DNA from: Gemmatimonadaceae bacterium
GTDB lineage: Bacteria > Gemmatimonadota > Gemmatimonadetes > Gemmatimonadales > Gemmatimonadaceae
DNA length: 37,440 nucleotides
Assembly: GCA_025929535.1 (NCBI GenBank)
Contig: JAICLZ010000043.1
Coordinates: 1 to 37,440 of the forward strand
Direction of reading: 5' to 3'
Part shown: positions 16,309 through 23,766 of the stretch, in pieces
How the letters are laid out: the number at the start of each line of letters is the position of its first letter
How positions within the stretch are numbered: the stretch's first letter is position 1
Translations under genes and position numbers: made by a program
The notes under the pieces: generated by a model
The model's input: only the letters and a program-made list of their open reading frames with translations
What the model was told of the DNA's origin: nothing
Database searches by the model: none

Positions 16309-17745
16309 TCACGACCTGAAGCAGAACGAATCCGTGGACGAGTCGCCGCCCTGGAGCCGCACCTGGTGCGACCGGTGCCCGGGAAACTTCACGAAGAAAT
16401 CGCGATCGAGCCGAATGCCGCCGCCATCGAGCACGTCCACCTTCGCCATCACGCCTGGGATTCCGCCCGGATAGAACTGCTCATCCCACGTGCTGTAGAG
16501 CGAGTTCGTGATGTACACGCGCTTCCCATCCCGACTCACCTCGATCATCTGCGGACCACCCATCCACTGGGCCCCCGACGGATGCTTGGCGTGATGCAGG
16601 ATTCCTCCCAGCTCGACCGTGCCCGTGTGCTTCGGCGCGAACGGATCGCTCACGTCGTACTGGCGGAGCTCGCCCGTGGCCCAGCAGGCCGCGTAGAGAT
16701 AGTGATCGTCGAGCGAGAGCCCGATGTCGGTGACGAGCGGCGGCACCGCGCCGAATCCCGCGAGCAGCGGCGGCAGCTGCGCCGCGTCGAGCGGCACGGC
16801 GGGGATCGTGATCGTCTTCTTCGCCTTCCACTCCGAGCCGTCCTTGTACCACGTCCAGATGGACGAGGAGAGATCGGTGACGTCGACGACGACGCCGACG
16901 AAGCCGAACGTCTTGGACGGATCGTGCGACGGACGGATCTCGAGCACCATCTGATGCTGATCGCCGAAATCGACGGCGGTGATCTGGCTGCGCGTAGCCA
17001 TGTCGAAGAAGTTGAGCTTGTGCCCGTACTTGCGGCCCAGCAGGAGCTCGGGGACGAGGCCGTTCTCGAGCATGTACGGCTGCGCCCATTCGCTGGCGAT
17101 GAGGACGTTCTCGTTGATGTGCCACCAGAAGTCGTAGGCGAGGAACTGGCTGCCGCGATTCTTCTCCCACTGACCGGTGATGTGGAAGTCGTCGTGGTCC
17201 ATCGTGAAGATGCCGCCGGGTCCATCGTTGCCGTCTGGCGAGCCGGAGCCGACGGCACTGATGAACAGACCGCCGGGCCCGCAGTGCACGGTGTGCGGGC
17301 GCGAGTAGTGGCCCTTCGACATCACTTCTTCGGGCTCGATCGTGCGCACGAGCTTCGGGTTACGCGGATCGGGCCCGGTGTCGAGGATGTAGATGCGCGA
17401 GGAGCGAAGGCCGGGGACGACGAGATAGCGACGCTCCATCGCACCTTCGTGATGGTGCTCGCCGCCCAGCGCAGAGCTGCAGATGTTCCAGCCGTAGTGG
17501 TGGAACTCATCGGGGGACTTCTGTTTGGGCGCGGACCACTTGCCGACGACCTGCGCGTACGTGCGCGAGGCGGGATCGACATCGACGACGCCGATCGCAT
17601 CGGGATCGAGGAGCGCGACGTAGGCGAGCTTTTCGCGCGGAGCGGACATCGCGTCGCGCGGAGTGCGGTAGAGGGTGGGGTCGGAGTGGTGGTGCGCGTG
17701 CGCGGAGTGGTCGTGGTGCTCGTGATGCTCGTGTGCGGGGGTCAT
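16309..17745 (-). CDS. Selenium-binding protein 56 family / methanethiol oxidase-like, His-rich N-terminus
   Basis: This 478-residue protein is a clear SBP56/SELENBP1 homologue. In characterised members the enzyme oxidises methanethiol to formaldehyde, H2S and H2O2 and uses copper. Seen here: YVALLDPDAIGVVDVDP, the conserved Cys in GWNICSS (C89), YLVVPGLRSSRIYILDTGP, SRPHTVHCGPGG, LIASEWAQP and the C-terminal GHRSHQVRLQGGDSSTDSFC. Several conserved His residues fit metal binding. Unusually, the first 20 residues hold ten His, before the family fold begins at about residue 38. There is no signal peptide, so it is probably cytoplasmic unless exported another way. The start is supported by AAGGAG 7 bp upstream. 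The gene is monocistronic by spacing. Confidence 0.93.
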   Translation of the reverse strand: MTPAHEHHEHHDHSAHAHHHSDPTLYRTPRDAMSAPREKLAYVALLDPDAIGVVDVDPASRTYAQVVGKWSAPKQKSPDEFHHYGWNICSSALGGEHHHEGAMERRYLVVPGLRSSRIYILDTGPDPRNPKLVRTIEPEEVMSKGHYSRPHTVHCGPGGLFISAVGSGSPDGNDGPGGIFTMDHDDFHITGQWEKNRGSQFLAYDFWWHINENVLIASEWAQPYMLENGLVPELLLGRKYGHKLNFFDMATRSQITAVDFGDQHQMVLEIRPSHDPSKTFGFVGVVVDVTDLSSSIWTWYKDGSEWKAKKTITIPAVPLDAAQLPPLLAGFGAVPPLVTDIGLSLDDHYLYAACWATGELRQYDVSDPFAPKHTGTVELGGILHHAKHPSGAQWMGGPQMIEVSRDGKRVYITNSLYSTWDEQFYPGGIPGVMAKVDVLDGGGIRLDRDFFVKFPGHRSHQVRLQGGDSSTDSFCFRS

Positions 17746-17877
17746 GGGAAAGCTCCTTCTGCGTGGTTCTGGAAACGGAGGCTTTCCTAGACTAGCGAGA
17801 ATGGCGCGAAGAGAGTAGCTCGACGAAATCGTCGTTCGCCTCAGCTCGCTCTCGGCTCAGCTCCCGGCCACATGCAC

Positions 17878-18921
17878 TCACTCGATGAGCACTGCCCCCG
17901 TCTGACCATCGGTGATGATCGCGCGGGAGCCTGTCGCGTTGAACGCGATTCGCGCAGGAGAGGGGCCGGTCTGCAATGGCTTCACGATTACGTGCGAGTG
18001 CACGTCGATGATCTCGCACTCGAAGGCGCCGGGTCGCGTGACGTAGAGCTGCGCGCCATCAGGGGACATCGCGAGGCCGTACGCAGAGGAGGTACCGGAT
18101 ACGGAGTCAATGAGCGCGCCGGTTCCCAGGTCGTAGAGCTGAACGCCGGCATCGGCTTCGGTCGCGACCCATAGCTCCGAGTCATCGTCGGACACTACGA
18201 TGTCCTGCGGCGACGGACCGACGCTGATGCGACGAAGCACGGCGTCGTTGCCGGCGTCGATCTCGTACACCGAATGCGTTCCCTGGGAGCTCACGTAGAG
18301 ACGATGGGTACGCGCATTGAAGGCGATCCCGTTGATGTACGAGCCGATCACCAGGCTGTCGACGAGCGCGAGCGTATACGCATCGAAATCGTAGATCGTG
18401 GCGAGCGAATCCGGGAGGCCGTTCATCGTGGTGATGTAGACGTGATTGCCGTCCGGCGTGACGAGCGCACGCATGGGCGACGAGAACAGGGTGATCGTTC
18501 CAGTCACCTTCGAGGCATGGATGTCGACGACAGCGACCTTCAATCCATCGATCAAGGGAACGAAGGCGGTGCTCCCGTCGGGCGTAATGGCAACATCGGC
18601 GGGATCTCCGCCCATCTGGATGAGTGTGTCTGGCAGGAACTCGTTGACGCTTCCGGCCACGATCACTTGCGACGTCAACCGGGTGATGATCATGGCGCCA
18701 TCCGCTGCGATCGCGACTCCGTGCGTGTCTCCCCGAATGGGCGATACTGTGGAGACATTCCCGGCTGGATGCGTCAGCGGAGGTGGGGGTGGGGGCGGGG
18801 GTGGGGGCGGCGAATTCGTCCCCGTGGACGAGGAGCAGCCGAGTGCGATCGTGAAGGCAGCAACGACGAGTGGTGCGCGCCAGCGCCGTTCGGGATGATC
18901 GAGCCAGGTACGACGGCGCAC
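17878..18921 (-). CDS. Lipoprotein with poly-proline linker and YVTN-type beta-propeller
   Basis: From the GTG at 18921 (GGAG 4 bp upstream), the 347-residue product has a lipoprotein signal with lipobox IALGC (Cys at residue 29), a Ser/Thr stretch, a run of 11 prolines and then a beta-propeller. Blade repeats include GVAIAADGAMIITR, DVAITPDGSTAFVPL, ALVTPDGNHVYIT, IAFNARTHRLYVSSQ, DIVVSDDDSELWVA and LAMSPDGAQLYVTR. The Pro run would act as a stiff spacer holding the propeller away from the membrane. Upstream in-frame starts would put the lipobox far from the N-terminus, so they are rejected. The function is unknown; surface or periplasmic binding is likely. Confidence 0.82.
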   Translation of the reverse strand: MRRRTWLDHPERRWRAPLVVAAFTIALGCSSSTGTNSPPPPPPPPPPPLTHPAGNVSTVSPIRGDTHGVAIAADGAMIITRLTSQVIVAGSVNEFLPDTLIQMGGDPADVAITPDGSTAFVPLIDGLKVAVVDIHASKVTGTITLFSSPMRALVTPDGNHVYITTMNGLPDSLATIYDFDAYTLALVDSLVIGSYINGIAFNARTHRLYVSSQGTHSVYEIDAGNDAVLRRISVGPSPQDIVVSDDDSELWVATEADAGVQLYDLGTGALIDSVSGTSSAYGLAMSPDGAQLYVTRPGAFECEIIDVHSHVIVKPLQTGPSPARIAFNATGSRAIITDGQTGAVLIE

Positions 18922-19055
18922 GTGTCTCCATGGATTGAAGGCGAGTGCGCACAAAGTTTGGTTCGGGGATGGCGAACGCAACCGTCTACTCGCGAAGAAG
19001 TCTTTGCGAGGGCTGCGTGAAGGACCTGGAGCGGCTGCGATGCGGCCGATGAAAA

Positions 19056-19085
19056 AGAGGCCCACAGCTGTTCCCGTGGGCCTCT
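19056..19085 (-). terminator. Rho-independent terminator of the beta-barrel gene
   Basis: Perfect 10-bp stem AGAGGCCCAC/GTGGGCCTCT (19056-19065 with 19076-19085) with a 10-nt loop. Read on the minus strand it is followed by a T-run (TCTTTTTC), and it lies 25 bp beyond the stop of the minus-strand gene at 19111. Confidence 0.85.
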
Positions 19086-19110
19086 CGATCCCTACTTACT
19101 CGTATGGCGT

Positions 19111-19737
19111 CTAGTGGCGATAGCCGATTCCGAAGCCGACCTGAAAGATGTTCGTGTTCGGCGAAACGCCCGTGTCGGAACCGTTGAGCTTCATGTTGCC
19201 GCTCAGCTGGCGGTGATACGACGCGTACGGCACGATCGCGAAGCTGCCACCACGCGGATTCCAGTCGTAGCCGAGTCCCGCTGCGACGCCCGTACCCGTC
19301 GACTTGAGCTCATCGGTGTCGCCGCTTTCCTTGGTCATCGCGAAGCCGAAGCCACCCTTGATCCAGAAATTGTTCGAGACACTCGGGTAGACATACGCGT
19401 CCGCCGTCAGGAAGCCGATCTGCTCATCGACGCCCTGAATGGTCTTCGCCCACCCGTCGGACTCGATTCCCAACCGAAGATGCGGGTTGAGCGTACCGCC
19501 GATGCGGAAGTAGCCGGCGAGCCCATTCTCGCGATCACTCGAGCAGCCGTTGCAGCTGATTCCGGCCGATCCGTACCCCAGCGCGCCACCGACGTACATC
19601 CCCTTGCGCGTGCTCTGTGTGGCGGCAGGAACCGGTGCGACACCATTCGACATGCGAGCCATGCTCTGTGCGCTGGCGATGGACGCAGAAGCTGCGAGTG
19701 CGACGACGCCTGCGACGAGTAACGAGCGATGTGACAT
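19111..19737 (-). CDS. Small outer-membrane beta-barrel protein
   Basis: This 208-residue protein starts at the ATG at 19737 behind a good AGGAGAAAG site. A signal peptide (LLVAGVVALAASASIASAQ) is followed by alternating beta-strand sequence of the eight-strand outer-membrane type: MYVGGALGYGSAGI, LAGYFRIGGTLNPHLRLGIES, NFWIKGGFGFAM, VAAGLGYDWN, SFAIVPYASYHRQLSG and a last strand NIFQVGFGIGYRH. The last residue is His rather than Phe. Two Cys in an extracellular loop (CNGC) could form a disulphide or bind metal. The function is probably structural or adhesive; a ligand cannot be named. Confidence 0.85.
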   Translation of the reverse strand: MSHRSLLVAGVVALAASASIASAQSMARMSNGVAPVPAATQSTRKGMYVGGALGYGSAGISCNGCSSDRENGLAGYFRIGGTLNPHLRLGIESDGWAKTIQGVDEQIGFLTADAYVYPSVSNNFWIKGGFGFAMTKESGDTDELKSTGTGVAAGLGYDWNPRGGSFAIVPYASYHRQLSGNMKLNGSDTGVSPNTNIFQVGFGIGYRH

Positions 19738-19983
19738 AGCGGGCTTTCTCCTAGGAGCGGGGAAGAGTTCGGAGGCGAGTGCGTCGTGTGAAGGGACGCG
19801 GGACTCCGTTGCGTAGAAGACGGTGGCGAGTTGCGGCGGGCAACACGGGAGAGGTGAGGAAAGAGGATCGTCGAATTCCTTGATGTTCAGAATGAATCGA
19901 GTGTCACGATTCGTTCTCGCTTGTGACTGTTTGACGCATGGCGCATGTTCGTTGACGTTCCACACCTCGACACGAATGGGCGT

Positions 19984-20049
19984 GCCTCCAATTTCGTGGA
20001 GGCGCTGTTTCCATTCAGCGAACCGTCCCTTCTCGACGAAAGAAGGGAC
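19984..20049 (+). repeat. Two consecutive hairpins upstream of the small secreted protein
   Basis: The first is GCCTCCA/TGGAGGC (19984-19990 with 19997-20003, loop ATTTCG). The second is GTCCCTTCT/AGAAGGGAC (20025-20033 with 20041-20049, loop CGACGAA). Neither has a T-tail, so they are not obvious terminators. They fall in the spacer between divergent genes and could structure the leader of the gene at 20087 or serve as protein-binding sites. Confidence 0.4.
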
Positions 20050-20086
20050 TCGGATCGCGGAAATAACTCATTTGGCGGGGATCACA

Positions 20087-20545
20087 ATGCAATTTCGCCG
20101 ACCGAGTCAAGCTTCAGTCGTGCTCATTTTGGCCGCATCCATCTGCAGCGCGGTCTCAGTGGGAGCGCAGACGCTTTGTGATGCGGCGACTGTGCGAGGG
20201 CTCGCCGCCGTGTCAGTGACAGAGCTTGCGTCGCCCGACCTCTACTTCAATGTGCAGACCGGGTTACCGCCAGTGGTTGGACTCGCGCAACTCGAGGCAT
20301 TGCGAGTGAAGCACGCGAATGAGCGGAAGAACGAGAAGCCTCACGTGTTCACGATTCTGCAGGTCGACGCAGCGCCGGACGGATCGATGGCGTACGATGA
20401 TGGGAGCGTACACGTGGAGTTTGACAACGCGAAGACGGGGAAGCACGTCGCGTACGATCTGAGTTATCTGAGAGTGTGGAAGGTGGTTGGCGGGAAGTGC
20501 GCTACTGCGGCGATGTATGGGAGGCGAGGGGATCGGGAGCGGTAG
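20087..20545 (+). CDS. Small secreted protein, NTF2/SnoaL-like fold likely
   Basis: This 152-residue product starts at the ATG at 20087 behind a GCGGGG-type site and has a signal peptide ending SVGAQ. The C-terminal half has the rhythm of NTF2-like (DUF4440/SnoaL) proteins, where strands follow a short acidic turn: VHVEFDNAKTGKHVAYDLSY then LRVWKVVGGKCATAAMYG, the place usually occupied by RVWRKxDGxW. Two Cys may form a disulphide in the periplasm. Family assignment is tentative and no catalytic residues can be named. The next gene starts 116 bp later. Confidence 0.6.
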   Translation: MQFRRPSQASVVLILAASICSAVSVGAQTLCDAATVRGLAAVSVTELASPDLYFNVQTGLPPVVGLAQLEALRVKHANERKNEKPHVFTILQVDAAPDGSMAYDDGSVHVEFDNAKTGKHVAYDLSYLRVWKVVGGKCATAAMYGRRGDRER

Positions 20546-20661
20546 CAGTTCAGTGCCTGCATTCAGGCCCATCACGTTCCTTATTGGACAAAGAGATTCA
20601 ATCACGATTCTGCGGCATCACGTTGGTGGACGTGGAAACCCAAAGGCTCGGAGAGTGCTTG

Positions 20662-21579
20662 ATGGCTGAACCCTATACGATTCGAATGCTGGTACCAGAC
20701 GGAGATCCTGAGGGAGTCAAAATCGTTGAGCTGCTGAATTGGAGCGGTATAGCGGTCGCGTTCCCAAGATCCGAATGGCTGCGCGTGGCGGCGCGTCCCG
20801 AATTCAGTAAAAGCGGAGTGTACATCCTCAGCGGGGTTTCGGAAGGAGCCGACTCTGATCTACCCTCCGTGTATGTTGGCCAAGGCGACATAGTGGGATC
20901 GCGCATTCAATCGCACGATGGAAATCGCGATTTCTGGGATTGGGGTTACGCATTCGTTTCTAAGGGCGATCCGCTAAATCGCGCTCACACGACCTGGATG
21001 GAGTACGCGCTGCTTGAACGAGCGCGACTGGCTGGTCGATGTAAACTCGAAAATCTGACACAGCCGCGAGAACCGAACCTCTCGGAGTCGGATCGCGCCG
21101 ATGTGCGCGGCTTTCTACGTGAAATACTGCGCATTCTCCCCCTTTTGAACGTGCGCGTGTTTGAGAATCCGACACCGGTGGTGACCAGTGCGAGATCCAA
21201 TCACCCGGGCAATGTCGTGCCAACCGACGCGCGAGATACGATCGTGGTCCCCGCTCAGGAGGGAGGTTTTGAGCGCGTATTCCTGGGGAAGAAGTGCTGG
21301 TATGCGATTCGAATCGCGGGCGGAATGCTACCGAAGATAAAATTCATCGCTGCTTACCAAAGCGCTCCCATCTCAGCCATCACCCACTACGCTCCAGTCG
21401 ATCACATCGAGCCTTACGGTGATGGAGGCAAGTATCGCGTTGTATTTTCCGAGCCGGCGAAGCTTCTGCCCAACCCGGTGCCGTTTGGTGATGCCAGAAC
21501 TGGTTCGATGCAGGGATCGAGATACACCACGCTGACCAAACTGCTGACCGCTAAGCGAGTAAGCGACCTGTTTCCGTGA
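20662..21579 (+). CDS. GIY-YIG nuclease-domain protein with unassigned C-terminal domain
   Basis: This 305-residue protein starts at the ATG at 20662 behind GGAGAG. Residues 50-120 are a GIY-YIG endonuclease domain: SGVYILSG (the GIY strand), VYVGQGD (the YIG strand), R81 in GSRIQSH as candidate catalytic Arg, and E114 in TTWMEYALLERA as metal-binding Glu. The domain would cut one DNA strand with a divalent metal. Residues 200-305 are beta-rich and end in a Gly/Tyr-rich part (APVDHIEPYGDGGKYRVVF, MQGSRYTTLTKLLTAKRVSDL) that I do not recognise; a DNA-reader domain of EVE/ASCH type is a guess. Base composition looks lower in GC than its neighbours, and it sits near McrBC and another nuclease, so a role in defence against foreign DNA is plausible. 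Confidence 0.8.
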   Translation: MAEPYTIRMLVPDGDPEGVKIVELLNWSGIAVAFPRSEWLRVAARPEFSKSGVYILSGVSEGADSDLPSVYVGQGDIVGSRIQSHDGNRDFWDWGYAFVSKGDPLNRAHTTWMEYALLERARLAGRCKLENLTQPREPNLSESDRADVRGFLREILRILPLLNVRVFENPTPVVTSARSNHPGNVVPTDARDTIVVPAQEGGFERVFLGKKCWYAIRIAGGMLPKIKFIAAYQSAPISAITHYAPVDHIEPYGDGGKYRVVFSEPAKLLPNPVPFGDARTGSMQGSRYTTLTKLLTAKRVSDLFP

Positions 21580-21585
21580 GGGATG

Positions 21586-22881
21586 TCACTTAACAGTCTT
21601 GAGCCCGTCGTTGTCCTCGAGTATGCGACCCTTAGCTACCAACTGTGCCGCCAGCACCGTCTGAATCACGCTCGCGATCTGGTTAGTCGTCCCATTCGCC
21701 GCGCCGCCGTTCTCGCTACCCGAAACCGTGATCAGCTTCGCCTCTGCCAATGCCGCCGCGATCTGCGGCGCGATCACCGGAAGCATCTCGATCTGTCGAT
21801 AGCGGAAATAGCTCTCGCCACCCGCCGCAATCGCCTTGTTCACTTTTTCGATACTCTCGGCATTCGCTGCCGCAACCGTGCGAATCCGAATCGCTTCCGC
21901 TTCCGCCGCCGCCTGCGCCGTGATCGTCACGCGCGCCGCATCCGCGCGCGCCTGCGCGATCTGCGTCGCATCCAGCTCGGCCACGCGCTGCACGCCCATT
22001 GCCTCCTGACGCTTCGCCTCCGCCTGCGCGATGAGTGCGGCGTTTCCCGCCTTCGTCTGCTCGAGCTCACGCTGACGATCCGAGATGATCCGCTCGGCTT
22101 CGATCGTCGCTTCCTTAGCACGACGCGCCTGCTGCGCCTGCACGATGTCCGCCGTCGCCTGCGCCTCGGCCGCCGACATGCGACGGCGCGCGTCAGCAAC
22201 CTCCGACTGCACGACCTTGATGTTGAGCGAGTTGAAGATCAGTCCCAGGTCGGTGAGCTCGCGCGAGCACGCCTTGCGGATGATGACTGCGAGCGGATCG
22301 TCGTCGTCCTCGAGCGTCTCGATCGAGCCGTCGTCCTGCACGGTGACCGCGCGCGGTGGCGCCGCGACGATCGCGCTCGATGACGATGCACCGGCCGTGA
22401 GCACGCGCGGTGCGGACTTGGCCGAGAAGAGCTGGTCGTGCGTGAGCAGATTGATCGCGCGACGCGCGGAGCTCGAGAGGAGATCCGTGAGCGTATTGAC
22501 CTGATCCGCATCCGGCTTCGCGAAAAAGCGGTTGGCCGCCGTCTTGATGAGGATGTCCGTATCGCCTACAGACACGATTGCGCTCGCGAGCACGCGCACC
22601 TTGATCGGCTGCGGCGTTCCGTGCTCGTCGAGATCGGCCGTCTGATCGGTGATGTCGAGATCGACGTTGATCACCTTGCTCGAGATCGTCGTGCCCGTTG
22701 TGAGCAGCGGGATCTCTTTGGACTTGCCGGGTCCCCGGTAGATCACCGTCCCGCCGGCGAGCCAGCTCACGAGACGAATCGTGCCCGCCTCAACGTTGCG
22801 CAGGAATGACGCGACGATCATCGGGATGACGAAGAAGACTCCGAGGACGACGGCGATTGCGACGATCACGATGTTGGGCAT
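21586..22881 (-). CDS. Flotillin-like SPFH-domain membrane protein
   Basis: This 431-residue protein has one N-terminal membrane helix (NIVIVAIAVVLGVFFVIPMIVA), an SPFH domain at about 28-210 (VEAGTIRLVSWLAGGTVIYRGPG, INVDLDITDQTADL, LGLIFNSLNIKVVQSEVADA), then a long Ala/Glu/Gln/Arg-rich coiled coil and a short C-terminal tail. Flotillins oligomerise into rings or microdomains at the membrane. An acidic insert near residue 185 (ETLEDDDDP) breaks the SPFH domain and looks unusual. The upstream gene, 29 bp away, encodes an NfeD-like partner, the standard operon for this family. It converges on the GIY-YIG gene with a 6-bp gap. Confidence 0.88.
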   Translation of the reverse strand: MPNIVIVAIAVVLGVFFVIPMIVASFLRNVEAGTIRLVSWLAGGTVIYRGPGKSKEIPLLTTGTTISSKVINVDLDITDQTADLDEHGTPQPIKVRVLASAIVSVGDTDILIKTAANRFFAKPDADQVNTLTDLLSSSARRAINLLTHDQLFSAKSAPRVLTAGASSSSAIVAAPPRAVTVQDDGSIETLEDDDDPLAVIIRKACSRELTDLGLIFNSLNIKVVQSEVADARRRMSAAEAQATADIVQAQQARRAKEATIEAERIISDRQRELEQTKAGNAALIAQAEAKRQEAMGVQRVAELDATQIAQARADAARVTITAQAAAEAEAIRIRTVAAANAESIEKVNKAIAAGGESYFRYRQIEMLPVIAPQIAAALAEAKLITVSGSENGGAANGTTNQIASVIQTVLAAQLVAKGRILEDNDGLKTVK

Positions 22882-22910
22882 ATGAGTGTTTGTGGGGGCG
22901 AGTCGAGAGC

Positions 22911-23534
22911 TTAGCGCGTGGGTTGCGTGACCGTGCAACGACCTCGCTCGGCGTCTACTTCCGCGATGCGCACGAGGTCACCGGAGCGAATGCGTACGCC
23001 ACGCGCGCGCTCGTCCGGTGCGAGCGTTGCGAGGAGCTGAACGAGCTGTCCGTCGAGCTCGAGGGCGACGAGGCCGTTGCCGTTCGCGTCAAAGCCGGTG
23101 ACGGCGCGGGCTTCGTCTTCGATCGAGGTCTCGAGGGTGGAGGCTTCGCGGGATTCGAAGCGGAAGAGGAATCGCCAAAGCGGGCCCACAAGGAGGGCTT
23201 CGAAGACTATTCCGGCGGTGATGGCAGCGGCCAGCCGTAAGGGCTCAGAGAGGGCGGCGGCGAGGATGCCCGCGGCGCCGAAACCAACGAAGAAGGAGAA
23301 GAGCAGGCGAGGGGAGAGGAGTGAGGTCCACGTCCAGCCGCCAGAGCTCGCGCGAGCGCTGGCCCGACGAATCCCCGAAATTCGGCTGACGGCACCACCC
23401 AAGTGCGCGGAGTGGGCGTGGCCCACGTGAGCTCCATGCGAGTGGCCGGCGGGAGCGCCGCGCGAAAGGCCGCCAACCGCCATAATCCCAAGTCCCACCG
23501 CGCCTGTGGCGAGTGAGACCGTGTAGAGATCCAT
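22911..23534 (-). CDS. NfeD-like membrane protein with C-terminal OB-type domain
   Basis: This protein of about 207 residues has an N-terminal helix (YTVSLATGAVGLGIMAVGG), a His/Gly/Ala-rich stretch (AGHSHGAHVGHAHSAHLGG), two further helices (LLFSFFVGFGAAGILAAAL and LAAAITAGIVFEALLVGPLW) and a C-terminal beta-rich domain (VALELDGQLVQLLATL, VRIRSGDLVRIAEVDAERGR) like the OB fold of short NfeD proteins, partners of flotillin. The His-rich cluster could bind metal. Two starts are possible, ATG at 23534 or GTG at 23558; I prefer the ATG because it starts right before the first helix. It heads a two-gene operon with the flotillin. Confidence 0.8.
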   Translation of the reverse strand: MDLYTVSLATGAVGLGIMAVGGLSRGAPAGHSHGAHVGHAHSAHLGGAVSRISGIRRASARASSGGWTWTSLLSPRLLFSFFVGFGAAGILAAALSEPLRLAAAITAGIVFEALLVGPLWRFLFRFESREASTLETSIEDEARAVTGFDANGNGLVALELDGQLVQLLATLAPDERARGVRIRSGDLVRIAEVDAERGRCTVTQPTR

Positions 23535-23637
23535 TCCATATAGATAGTTCAAAAACACGTCTTCAGACAGACTCCACTATCCTGTACCGGGTCTAGCTAT
23601 TAAGTAGCCTGCTCGCGACACGGGCACGCAAAAAACA

Positions 23638-23651
23638 CTTGGCTAGCCAAG
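23638..23651. repeat. Perfect 14-bp palindrome upstream of the mcrB-like gene
   Basis: CTTGGCTAGCCAAG is an uninterrupted palindrome in the spacer of about 230 bp between the NfeD-like gene (minus) and the McrB gene (plus). A dimeric regulator site is the simplest reading. Confidence 0.45.
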
Positions 23652-23684
23652 CCTCCCGTGACTTTAAGGCCACCAAGCGCGAGT

Positions 23685-23705
23685 GTTGAGCAGGATCCAC
23701 TCAAC
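23685..23705. repeat. Inverted repeat upstream of the mcrB-like gene
   Basis: GTTGAG and CTCAAC arms (23685-23690 and 23700-23705) are separated by 9 bp, 62 bp before the McrB start. It may be a second regulator site or a leader hairpin. It is unrelated in sequence to the palindrome at 23638. Confidence 0.35.
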
Positions 23706-23766
23706 GACTAACTCACGCTGAAGAAATGATGCAGCGCGTCAAACCCGTAACCAGTCAGGATGGCGG

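Noticed and set aside
15217..17790. Plus-strand frame of 857 codons running over the AI-2E gene and the SBP56 gene
   Set aside because: It overlaps two well-supported genes in a different frame or strand and has no recognisable domain.
18780..18815. G-rich tract as a tandem repeat or quadruplex element
   Set aside because: It is accounted for by the poly-proline codons of the lipoprotein. A quadruplex is possible but nothing supports a role.
23559..23766. Possible integration site or IS remnant before mcrB
   Set aside because: The inverted repeats are short and unlike each other, and there is no transposase, integrase or visible target-site duplication.
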